This document shows positions 1 through 5,123 of a stretch of DNA of 5,123 nt, piece after piece. The stretch's first letter is position 1; the number at the start of each line of letters is the position of its first letter. Location of the stretch: positions 1 to 5,123 of the forward strand of contig JAQBQC010000160.1 in the NCBI GenBank assembly GCA_028287205.1, given 5' to 3'. The notes under the pieces were generated by a model that saw only the letters and a list, made by a program, of their open reading frames with translations, was not told the origin of the DNA and searched no databases. A program made the translations under genes and the position numbers. The DNA comes from Gemmatimonadota bacterium. GTDB lineage: Bacteria > Gemmatimonadota > Gemmatimonadetes > Gemmatimonadales > Gemmatimonadaceae.

Positions 1-1565
1 AAGCGATCGATCTTTCCATCCGAGTCGCACGTCACGTCCTGAATGGTGCCGCGACGCTCGGGCTCTTCGTCGAGCCGGTGTACGGGCATGATCGGGAAGA
101 TCTGGTCGATCGCCCAGCTGTCCGGGAGCGACTGGAAGACGCTGAAGTTGCAGAAATAGCGGTCGATGAGCCGCGCTTCGAGCTCCTCGATGATGTCCTC
201 GTACTCCTCGCGATCGCGCTGCGCCAGCACGGCTACCTTGTTCACGGTCGCCGTGTAGAGCTGCTCCGCCATCGCGCGCGCGCGCAGCGAGAGCACCCCG
301 CTGTTGAACAGCGCCTGCGCGCGGTCCTTCGCGAACGTGGCGTCGTGATAGACCTCGCGCGCGGACCGGCCCGAGATCGACGCGTACGAATCCTGGAGAT
401 CGTGCAGGATCATGTGGTCGTCGTCGGTGATCACCGGCAGCTCGACGTCCTGCTGTGACTCGACGTCGATCACGTTCAGCAGGAGCAGTGCGTGGTGCGC
501 CGTGAGCGCGCGGCCCGACTCGGAGATGAGATTCGGCATCGGGATCTCGAGCTCGCGGCACATCTCGGCGAGCGTGTACACGACATCGTTCGCGTACTCC
601 TGCACGGAGTAGTTCACGCTCGCGGTCATGGTGGAGCTCGAGCCATCGTAGTCGATGCCGAGTCCGCCGCCCACGTCGACGTGACTCACGCGCACGCCCG
701 CTGTGTGCAGCTCGGCGTAGAAGCGCGCAATCTCCTGCAGCCCCGACTTGATGTAGCGAATGTCGGTGATCTGCGAGCCGAGGTGGAAGTGGATGAGCTT
801 GAGCACTTCGAGGCGATTGGCGTCGCGGAGCTTGTCGATGACGCGAACGAGCTCGCTCGCACTCAGGCCGAACTTCGACTTTTCGCCACCGCTCTCGGCC
901 CAGCGTCCGTGCCCCTCGGAGGCGAGCTTGATGCGCACGCCGGCCTGCGGCGTGACGCCCATCTCGTCGGCGACGCGCAGCAGCACATCGAGCTCGCCTT
1001 CCTGCTCGATCACGATGAACACCCGATGTCCGAGCTTCTGGCCCATCAGGGCGAGGCGCATGAACTCCTCGTCCTTGTAGCCGTTGCAGACGATCATGTG
1101 ATTCGTGGATTCGCTGAGCGCGAGCACGGCCTGCAGCTCCGGCTTGCTGCCACACTCGATGCCCACGCCGTGCGGCGCGCCGAACTGGACGATCTCCTCG
1201 ACGACGTGGCGCTGCTGATTGACCTTGATCGGGTACACGAGGGTGTACGTCCCCTCGTACTCGAACTCCTTTATCGCGCGATCGAACGCCGAGTAGAGCG
1301 TCTCGATACGCGAGCGCAGGATGTCGCTGAAGCGGAGCAGCACCGGGAGGCCGACGCCCTGCTCGCCGAGGTCCATCGCGAGATTGAAGAGGTCGAGCCT
1401 GCGATCGGGGCGGGAGAGATCGGGACAGACGACCGCATGTCCCTGCTCGTTGACGTCGAAGTAGCCAATGCCCCACCCTTCGACGTTGTACAGCGCGCGC
1501 GACTCATCGATGCTCCACGTGGTCGCTGCGGCGGAAGGAGGACTAGCCTCCACTCGAGTTGCCAT
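1..1565 (-). CDS. speA: Biosynthetic arginine decarboxylase (PLP-dependent), C-terminus cut by window edge
   Basis: Catalyses L-arginine to agmatine plus CO2, the entry to the agmatine route to putrescine and spermidine; cytoplasmic. The reading frame is open from ATG at 1565 to the left edge, giving 521 residues. E. coli SpeA has about 658, so roughly 100-140 residues lie outside. Visible family landmarks in order: N-terminal WSIDESRALYNVEGWGIGYFDV (about 17-38); YPIKVNQQ (111-118) with the PLP Schiff-base lysine K114; GIECGSKPEL (135-144); HFHLGSQ (259-265); HVDVGGGLGIDYDG (295-308), the glycine loop of fold-III decarboxylases that contacts the PLP phosphate; ESGRALTAHHA (349-358 region); and CDSDG (513-517), the C-terminal active-site Cys/Asp motif. 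All key residues that can be seen are intact. The ATG is chosen because the protein then begins at the usual distance from the WSIDE motif, although no strong ribosome-binding site precedes it. It lies 48 bp after the pdxH stop region on the same strand, probably as one transcript. Identification is firm. Confidence 0.96.
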   Translation of the reverse strand, partial: MATRVEASPPSAAATTWSIDESRALYNVEGWGIGYFDVNEQGHAVVCPDLSRPDRRLDLFNLAMDLGEQGVGLPVLLRFSDILRSRIETLYSAFDRAIKEFEYEGTYTLVYPIKVNQQRHVVEEIVQFGAPHGVGIECGSKPELQAVLALSESTNHMIVCNGYKDEEFMRLALMGQKLGHRVFIVIEQEGELDVLLRVADEMGVTPQAGVRIKLASEGHGRWAESGGEKSKFGLSASELVRVIDKLRDANRLEVLKLIHFHLGSQITDIRYIKSGLQEIARFYAELHTAGVRVSHVDVGGGLGIDYDGSSSTMTASVNYSVQEYANDVVYTLAEMCRELEIPMPNLISESGRALTAHHALLLLNVIDVESQQDVELPVITDDDHMILHDLQDSYASISGRSAREVYHDATFAKDRAQALFNSGVLSLRARAMAEQLYTATVNKVAVLAQRDREEYEDIIEELEARLIDRYFCNFSVFQSLPDSWAIDQIFPIMPVHRLDEEPERRGTIQDVTCDSDGKIDR

Positions 1566-1613
1566 GCGGCGAATCTTACGGACGTGTGGTGCTGTTTGAC
1601 AGTACCGATTTCG

Positions 1614-2195
1614 TCACGGGTAGAGGCGCCGCATGGTCCACCTGTCGCCGTCGCGCTCGAAGCGCCGGCGCTCGTGCAGCCGGTGCACGCCGGCGCGCCA
1701 GAACTCGATGCTCGACGGCTTCACGCGACGGCCCGACCAGTGCGGCGGACGCGGCACTGGCTGGTTCGCGAAGCGCGCCTCTACCTCGGCCACACGCTCG
1801 CGAAGCTCGTCCATGCTCGAGAGCGTCTCGCTCTGCAGCGACGCCCACGCACCGATCTGGCTCTCGCGCGCGCGTGAAGAAAAGTATGCGTCCGCCTCGG
1901 CCTCGCTCACCGGCTCGGCGGTCCCCTCGATGCGTATTTGCGTCTCGAGCGCTGGCCAGTAGAAACAGAGTGAGGCGCGCGGGTTGGCGATGAGCTCGCG
2001 ACCCTTACGGCTCTCGAGATTCGTGAAGAACACGAAGCCGCGCTCGTCGAAGCCCTTGAGCAGCACCACGCGAACCGAGGGTGCGCCCTCGGGGCTCACG
2101 GTGGCGAGGGACATCGCCGTCGGGTCGGGAAGGCGGGCGCGGTCGACTGCCTGCGCCTGCGTGAAGAGCGCGCGGAATTCCTCGATGGGGTCCAT
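1614..2195 (-). CDS. pdxH: Pyridoxine/pyridoxamine 5'-phosphate oxidase
   Basis: FMN-dependent enzyme that oxidises pyridoxine 5'-phosphate or pyridoxamine 5'-phosphate to pyridoxal 5'-phosphate, the last step of the DXP-dependent route and of B6 salvage; normally a cytoplasmic homodimer. The 193 residues start directly at the conserved MDPIEEF, so there is almost no N-terminal extension (E. coli 218 aa). Landmarks: AMSLATV (27-33), RVVLLK (42-47), SRKGREL (62-68), Q-I-R-I-E-G (86-91), YFSSRARESQIGAWAS (104-119), W-S-G-R-R-V-K-P (153-160), IEFW (163-166), HRLHER (171-176) and RRLYP at the end. By alignment from memory to E. coli PdxH, the PLP-contacting residues K72, Y129, R133, S137, R197 and H199 correspond to K47, Y104, R108, S112, R172 and H174, all present. 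The common RQ before VRxEG is TQ here, and the usual SRPR is SRAR; both are minor. It precedes speA on the same strand, a sensible cofactor and enzyme pairing. No clear Shine-Dalgarno precedes ATG 2195. Confidence 0.96.
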   Translation of the reverse strand: MDPIEEFRALFTQAQAVDRARLPDPTAMSLATVSPEGAPSVRVVLLKGFDERGFVFFTNLESRKGRELIANPRASLCFYWPALETQIRIEGTAEPVSEAEADAYFSSRARESQIGAWASLQSETLSSMDELRERVAEVEARFANQPVPRPPHWSGRRVKPSSIEFWRAGVHRLHERRRFERDGDRWTMRRLYP

Positions 2196-2274
2196 GCGGG
2201 GAAAGTTATTCGTGTGACGGGAGATTCGTGCACCAGCGTTGCGAACGCAGTGTTTTTTCCGTCCATTACGAGCC
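2196..2274. promoter_or_regulatory. Short divergent intergenic region between pdxH and the FHA/M15-like gene
   Basis: About 79 bp separate the pdxH start (minus strand) from the preferred GTG start of the FHA gene (plus strand), so promoters for both should lie here or inside the flanking coding starts. I see no convincing -35/-10 pair in either direction. The most AT-rich spots are around 2203-2211 (minus-strand AATAAC close to the pdxH start) and the T-run at 2253-2258. The call rests on gene arrangement, not on a recognised motif. Confidence 0.4.
2231..2258 (+). terminator. Terminator-like hairpin with T-tract in the leader of the FHA/M15-like gene
   Basis: On the plus strand GCGTT (2236-2240) and AACGC (2244-2248) pair perfectly around a 3-nt loop. 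CAC (2231-2233) can pair with GTG (2250-2252) across a small internal loop, and six Ts follow at 2253-2258. This has the form of a weak intrinsic terminator or attenuator. It ends 16 bp before the GTG start at 2275, and no plus-strand gene lies upstream for it to terminate. It could instead be a palindromic operator (GCGTT-gcg-AACGC) or chance. The very short loop and 5 bp core stem make it weak. Confidence 0.25.
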
Positions 2275-3450
2275 GTGACCTACGACCCCAGGCTTGTTCC
2301 CGTCGCGCCCACGCAGGGTGCGCCCAGATCGATTTCGCTGACTCCATTCTGGATCGGCTCCGCACCCGATTCGGCGCTGCCGCTGCAGTTGCCGGGCGTT
2401 GCACCGCGTCACGTGGCGCTGATGGAGCGAGAGGACGGATTCTATCTCGCTCCGGTCGCCAACGTGTATCCGGCGCCGCTGCTCAACGGGCGCTCGGTGT
2501 CGGGGCCGACGCGCATGCAGAACGGAGACGTCATCCAGGTCGTACCCGGCGTGGTGTGGCGGCTCGAGACCGGCGAGCCGCTGCAAGCGGCCGAAGAAGA
2601 GGCGGCGGATGACGACGCGTTCGTGCCGGTGGCGGGGCGCAGCGGCAAGAAGAAAAAGAAGCGCAATTCACGGCGCAGCGCCGGCGGGCGTGGGCGGGCG
2701 ATCGTCGTGTGGGGCGCAGTTCTCGCGCTCGTGGCGCTGCTGGTCGTTGCGGGAGTGGTTGTGTATCGTGGCGCGACCAGCGAGTCGCAGGTCACGCCGC
2801 TCTCGGACAACGACGCGGCGCTGTTCGATTCGCTGCTCCTGGTGAGCTACGACCACATGGAACGCGGCTCGACGCTGCTGGACCTGGGACTCTCGGACCA
2901 GGCGCTACAGGAGTTCGCGCGCTCAACGAACGTCATCGAGACGAGCCGGCTGCGCGACAATCCCTGGGTGAAGCCGCGCATCGCGGCGCTCGCGGCGACG
3001 GTGGGCGAGATCTATCGCACGCGCAGCATCAACGTGCCCGCGCAGTATCGCAATGCGAAGGCGACGGTGAGCACCGCGGCGGCGCTCAAGGCACAGCTCT
3101 CGGCGGCGGACTTCGCGACGCGCTTCCTCGCAGTGCAGACGCGATTCTCCTCGCAATATCACCGGCAGGTGGTGGTGACCGGGCGCGATCACGCCGAGCA
3201 TCTCTCGCTCTATGGCAAGGGCGGCGCGATCGACATGCGCGTGAACGATCTGTCGCGCGAGCAGGTGCAGTGGATCGTGGCGAACTGCCGAGCCGCGGGG
3301 ATCCGCGTGAAGGATTTCTCGACGGACTCAGTGCTGCAGGCGCAGATCCAGAGCGCAATCAAGGCGGGGTTAGCGGATCGCGCGGGGACGGGCGTGCATC
3401 TGCACGTGGATCGGTTTGCGGACCGGAAGGATCGGTACACGGTGAGCTAG
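2275..3450 (+). CDS. Single-pass membrane protein: N-terminal FHA domain, transmembrane helix, periplasmic peptidase M15-like domain
   Basis: No named gene is recognised. Taking GTG 2275 as start gives 391 residues; an in-frame TTG at 2239 would add 12. GTG is preferred because the added residues precede the first FHA strand and overlap the hairpin/T-tract. Layout: FHA-like fold about 2-99 (FWIGSAPDSAL at 25-35, APRHVAL 43-49, LLNGRSV 69-75, NGDVIQV 83-89); acidic then Lys/Arg-rich linker, with KKKKK at 125-129; one hydrophobic helix about 142-164 (IVVWGAVLALVALLVV and on); a TPR-like helical stretch about 178-250; and a C-terminal M15-like region about 290-391. The last contains TGRDHAEH (302-309), SLYGKGGAIDMRV (311-323) and VHLHVDRF (374-381). 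The basic linker predicts FHA in the cytoplasm and the M15-like part outside. M15 members are zinc peptidases or binders acting on peptidoglycan peptides. The SxHxxGxAxD motif reads S-L-Y-G-K-G-G-A-I-D, so the first ligand His is Tyr (Y313), while D320 and the HLH at 375-377 remain. Activity is therefore uncertain. FHA also lacks its usual Arg and Ser contacts. It converges on another FHA gene. Confidence 0.85.
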   Translation: MTYDPRLVPVAPTQGAPRSISLTPFWIGSAPDSALPLQLPGVAPRHVALMEREDGFYLAPVANVYPAPLLNGRSVSGPTRMQNGDVIQVVPGVVWRLETGEPLQAAEEEAADDDAFVPVAGRSGKKKKKRNSRRSAGGRGRAIVVWGAVLALVALLVVAGVVVYRGATSESQVTPLSDNDAALFDSLLLVSYDHMERGSTLLDLGLSDQALQEFARSTNVIETSRLRDNPWVKPRIAALAATVGEIYRTRSINVPAQYRNAKATVSTAAALKAQLSAADFATRFLAVQTRFSSQYHRQVVVTGRDHAEHLSLYGKGGAIDMRVNDLSREQVQWIVANCRAAGIRVKDFSTDSVLQAQIQSAIKAGLADRAGTGVHLHVDRFADRKDRYTVS

Positions 3451-3502
3451 CTGGTGACTTCCGCGTACGCTGGTCCGGGGGAGAATGCGTGTTCACTCGG
3501 GC

Positions 3503-3518
3503 CGCGGCGGGCGCCGCG
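3503..3518. other. GC-rich hairpin downstream of the FHA/M15-like gene
   Basis: CGCGGC (3503-3508) and GCCGCG (3513-3518) form a perfect 6 bp all-GC stem with a GGGC loop, 52 bp after the stop codon. No T-tract follows on either strand, so it is not a canonical intrinsic terminator. It may assist transcript ending or be incidental in GC-rich DNA. Confidence 0.25.
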
Positions 3519-3536
3519 CGCTCGGGCGGGCGGGCA

Positions 3537-3669
3537 CTAACAATATGAGAAGAACGAATTGAACGGATTGAACGGACACGAACGGACAAAATCCCAGACA
3601 AAATCATTTCCCACGTCAGTTTCCGTCTGTGTCCGTCAGTATCCGTTAGTGTCCGTATCAAATTGTTAG
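3537..3669. repeat. 133 bp imperfect palindrome with phased ACGGA/TCCGT boxes between convergent genes
   Basis: The ends CTAACAATATGA (3537-3548) and TCAAATTGTTAG (3658-3669) are inverted repeats matching at 11 of 12 positions. The left arm carries ACGGA at 3563, 3572 and 3582, preceded by a degenerate ACGAA at 3554. The right arm carries the reverse complement TCCGT at 3622, 3632, 3642 and 3652, at an exact 10 bp period. The centre contains a 9 bp direct repeat GACAAAATC (3585-3593 and 3597-3605). Hand count gives 57 G/C in 133 bases, about 43%, far below the surrounding coding DNA. No coding potential is evident and no clear target-site duplication flanks it. It is most likely a dispersed non-coding palindromic repeat (REP- or MITE-like), possibly acting as a bidirectional terminator or protein-binding site. 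Copy number cannot be judged from this window. Confidence 0.7.
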
Positions 3670-3715
3670 AGCCGGAATTGCCTAGCCGCAATCGTACGTG
3701 CCCAGCCGCGCGCAG

Positions 3716-4768
3716 TCACGTAAACAGGAACTTGATCCTCGTCACGTCCGCCAGCACGAACTCATCGCCGTCCTCCAGATTGTGATCCTCGCCGCGATCG
3801 AGCTTCTGGTCGTTCAGCGACGTGCCGTTCAGCGACGAATCCACCAGCCAGAAGCCGCCGTCCTTCTTGATGATCGAGCAGTGGTAGCGCGAGATCGCGC
3901 TGTCGCTGTCGCTGAGCACCAGATCATTCTGCTCCTCGGGCTTGGTGCCCATCGCGGCGCCGATGCGGAACACGTCCTTGTCGAGCGCAATCAGCTTCCC
4001 GCGGCCAACGCCATCCACGACCTTGAGAATCGCCTTTCGCGCCGCGGCCGCCGCGCGTGCTTCCTTGTCGTGCGCGCGCTTGGCGCGGATCAGCTGGAGC
4101 AGCAGCAAGCCTCCCGCAACCGCGACCGCGAGAATGATTGCCCCGAGAATCAGCATCTTCTTCCGCGTCGCCGCCGATTTCCGTTTGTCCGCGATTGTCG
4201 CCTTCAGCGAGAGCGCTCGCGGATCGTCCGGCGCCGTGGACAGCACCTCGTCCACCAGCCCGTCCGCCGTCTTGAGATCGCCCGCGTCGAGCGCCGTCTC
4301 CGCCTGACGCAGCTTGTCGCGCTTGGCCGCAACCGCATCCTCGCGCGACTTCTGCACGGCCGCGTCGCGCGCATGCGCTGCGTCGATGTCCTTCTGCGCC
4401 TGGTCGAAGCCCATCCGTGCTTCGGTATCCGAGCCGTCGATGATGAGCACCATCTTCCACAGCTCGGCACGCTCCTCCGCGCCCTGCGCCGTCGTGTCGC
4501 GCGTGAGCGCCTTCTGGCGCGCCTGCGTGACCATCCGACTCTTGTCTGCCTGCTGCGCAGGCGTGAGCGCGTTGGGCGGGGTCACCGGGGGTGCCTGCGC
4601 CGCCGGTGCGACGACTGCGGGCGGTGGCGGCGGAGGCGGCTTCTTTTTCTTCCAGAAGAAAATCCCCTGTCCATGCGCACTTGCCGGCGCCAGCATCGCA
4701 ATCGCGAAGGCGGCGCCGATCAGCGCGCGGTACAGCGGACTCGCAGTGTAGCGGCGCATGCGCGTCAC
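3716..4768 (-). CDS. Secreted-N-terminus, single-pass membrane protein with C-terminal cytoplasmic FHA domain
   Basis: No named gene is recognised. 350 residues from GTG 4768, whose GTGA overlaps the stop of the upstream Clp-type gene; ATG 4759 (residue 4) is an equally possible start. Order: basic start and hydrophobic signal peptide (about 1-31, APASA then HGQG, likely cleavage after residue 31); WKKKK plus seven prolines (39-50) and a further Ala/Pro-rich stretch to about 70; a charged helical region about 70-200, including one TPR-like helix pair (about 150-194, AETALDAGDLKTADGLVDEVL); a hydrophobic helix 205-227; a strongly basic, Ala-rich linker 228-247; and an FHA domain about 248-350. 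The FHA domain has the canonical marks RIG (268-270), SRYH (293-296), and S-L-N-G-T (312-316), then LEDGDEF (331-337). The basic linker places FHA in the cytoplasm, where it should bind phosphothreonine on a partner. The helical part lies in the periplasm. The domain order is the reverse of the convergent FHA gene. Its partner and exact role are unknown. Confidence 0.9.
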   Translation of the reverse strand: MTRMRRYTASPLYRALIGAAFAIAMLAPASAHGQGIFFWKKKKPPPPPPPAVVAPAAQAPPVTPPNALTPAQQADKSRMVTQARQKALTRDTTAQGAEERAELWKMVLIIDGSDTEARMGFDQAQKDIDAAHARDAAVQKSREDAVAAKRDKLRQAETALDAGDLKTADGLVDEVLSTAPDDPRALSLKATIADKRKSAATRKKMLILGAIILAVAVAGGLLLLQLIRAKRAHDKEARAAAAARKAILKVVDGVGRGKLIALDKDVFRIGAAMGTKPEEQNDLVLSDSDSAISRYHCSIIKKDGGFWLVDSSLNGTSLNDQKLDRGEDHNLEDGDEFVLADVTRIKFLFT

Positions 4769-5123
4769 ACCGCCGCGGGCTCTGCGGGCGCCGGAGTCGC
4801 GGGCATCGCCACAGCCTTCTTCTTCTTGCTGGCGTCGATCTCCGCGGCTTCCTTCTTCACCTGTGCCACAGAGCCGGTCACGATGAGCACGTCCTCATCC
4901 TCGCGCATGATGCGCACGTGCGACTCCGGCGGAAGCTCGCCGCTGATGATCGTGCGCGAGAGCTCCGACACAACGAGCCGCTCGACGGTGCGCTCTACCG
5001 GCCGCGCGCCGTACGCAGGATCGTAGGCAAGCTGCGCGAGCAGCTGCACCGCGTCGTCATCCGCCTCGAAGGTGACCTGATGCTCCTCCATGAGCCGCGC
5101 GCCGATGCCCGTGAGATGCATGC
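4765..5123 (-). CDS. C-terminal end of a ClpB/ClpC-type AAA+ ATPase, N-terminal part beyond the window edge
   Basis: Only the last 119 or so codons are visible; the frame is open at the right edge, and the ATG at 5121 is internal rather than a start. Numbered from that Met, residues 1-80 match the small C-terminal subdomain that follows the second AAA+ module of Clp/Hsp100 ATPases. The signature is LAYDPAYGARPVERTVER (31-48), equivalent to GYDPxYGARPLxRxIxR, with the sensor-2 Arg in GAR (R40). It is followed by SELSRTIISGELPPESHVRI (52-71), the usual LAxxILxGE segment. Such proteins are hexameric unfoldases or disaggregases. Past residue 85 there is an unusual tail with KKKK (99-102) and an Ala/Pro-rich end. 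The stop (4765-4767) overlaps the GTG start of the FHA gene by 4 bp, so the two are probably translated together. Whether this is the housekeeping ClpB, a ClpC/ClpA, or a specialised paralogue cannot be told from this part. Confidence 0.88.
   Translation of the reverse strand, partial: MHLTGIGARLMEEHQVTFEADDDAVQLLAQLAYDPAYGARPVERTVERLVVSELSRTIISGELPPESHVRIMREDEDVLIVTGSVAQVKKEAAEIDASKKKKAVAMPATPAPAEPAAV

Noticed and set aside
492..1877. A 461-codon open frame on the plus strand opposite speA and part of pdxH
   Set aside because: It is antisense to two well-identified enzymes. Its product is rich in Arg, Ala, Leu, Val and His with no recognisable domain, as expected from third-position GC bias of the real genes.
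2196..2225. Minus-strand AATAAC near the pdxH start as a -10 box of a leaderless promoter
   Set aside because: It matches TATAAT poorly and has no reasonable -35 element at the correct distance.
3451..3536. Intrinsic terminator for the FHA/M15-like gene
   Set aside because: The GC hairpin at 3503-3518 has no T-run after it, so only a plain hairpin is reported.
2709..3548. A 279-codon open frame overlapping the FHA/M15-like gene in another plus-strand frame
   Set aside because: Gly/Arg/Ala-rich with no domain, and fully covered by a gene with FHA, membrane and M15-like signals.
3359..3691. A 110-codon minus-strand open frame spanning the palindromic element
   Set aside because: Its sequence simply translates the repeat boxes and the end of the plus-strand gene; no ribosome-binding site or domain is seen.
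3698..5026. A 442-codon open frame on the plus strand opposite the minus-strand FHA gene and the Clp fragment
   Set aside because: Both opposite genes have clear domains (FHA, Clp small subdomain), and the antisense product is Arg-rich and featureless.
3716..5123. Type VI secretion fragment, because of a Clp-type ATPase next to an FHA protein
   Set aside because: No Tss, Hcp or VgrG gene is visible. The FHA protein has a signal peptide and C-terminal FHA, unlike the cytoplasmic TssI-associated Fha proteins, and the Clp part has no feature specific to ClpV.

Overview
This 5.1 kb window comes from a GC-rich bacterium with a Gram-negative type of envelope. It holds a PLP-dependent arginine decarboxylase, a PLP-producing oxidase, the C-terminal end of a ClpB/ClpC-type AAA+ chaperone, and two single-pass membrane proteins with forkhead-associated (FHA) domains. 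The base composition, the weak Shine-Dalgarno signals and this gene mix would fit Gemmatimonadota or a similar soil phylum. That placement is inference; nothing here proves it.

Left part, minus strand (1-2195): pdxH (pyridoxamine/pyridoxine 5'-phosphate oxidase) is followed 46 bp downstream by speA (biosynthetic arginine decarboxylase), whose C-terminus runs off the left edge. The pair makes biochemical sense, because PdxH makes the PLP that SpeA uses to turn arginine into agmatine for polyamine synthesis. A short divergent intergenic region (2196-2274) follows. It contains a small hairpin with a T-tract that resembles an intrinsic terminator, lying just before the next gene.

Centre, plus strand (2275-3450): a protein with a degenerate N-terminal FHA domain, a polybasic linker, one membrane segment, and an extracytoplasmic region ending in a peptidase M15-like (D,D-/L,D-peptidase fold) domain whose first zinc-ligand position appears to be Tyr. 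The 265 bp between this gene and the convergent gene on its right holds a GC-rich hairpin. It also holds a 133 bp imperfect palindrome of about 43% GC, with phased ACGGA/TCCGT boxes and 12 bp ends that match 11 of 12 as an inverted repeat.

Right part, minus strand (3716-5123): the C-terminal end of a ClpB/ClpC-like AAA+ ATPase overlaps by 4 bp (GTGA) a second FHA protein. That protein has the opposite layout: signal peptide, Lys/Pro tract, helical periplasmic region, one membrane segment, and a canonical cytoplasmic FHA domain at the C-terminus. The two FHA proteins are convergent neighbours with mirror-image architectures, each placing an FHA domain in the cytoplasm and a different domain outside. 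The most interesting idea in the window is a phospho-threonine-linked envelope signalling or cell-wall module, possibly connected to a Clp-type chaperone. No kinase or phosphatase gene lies within the window to confirm it.
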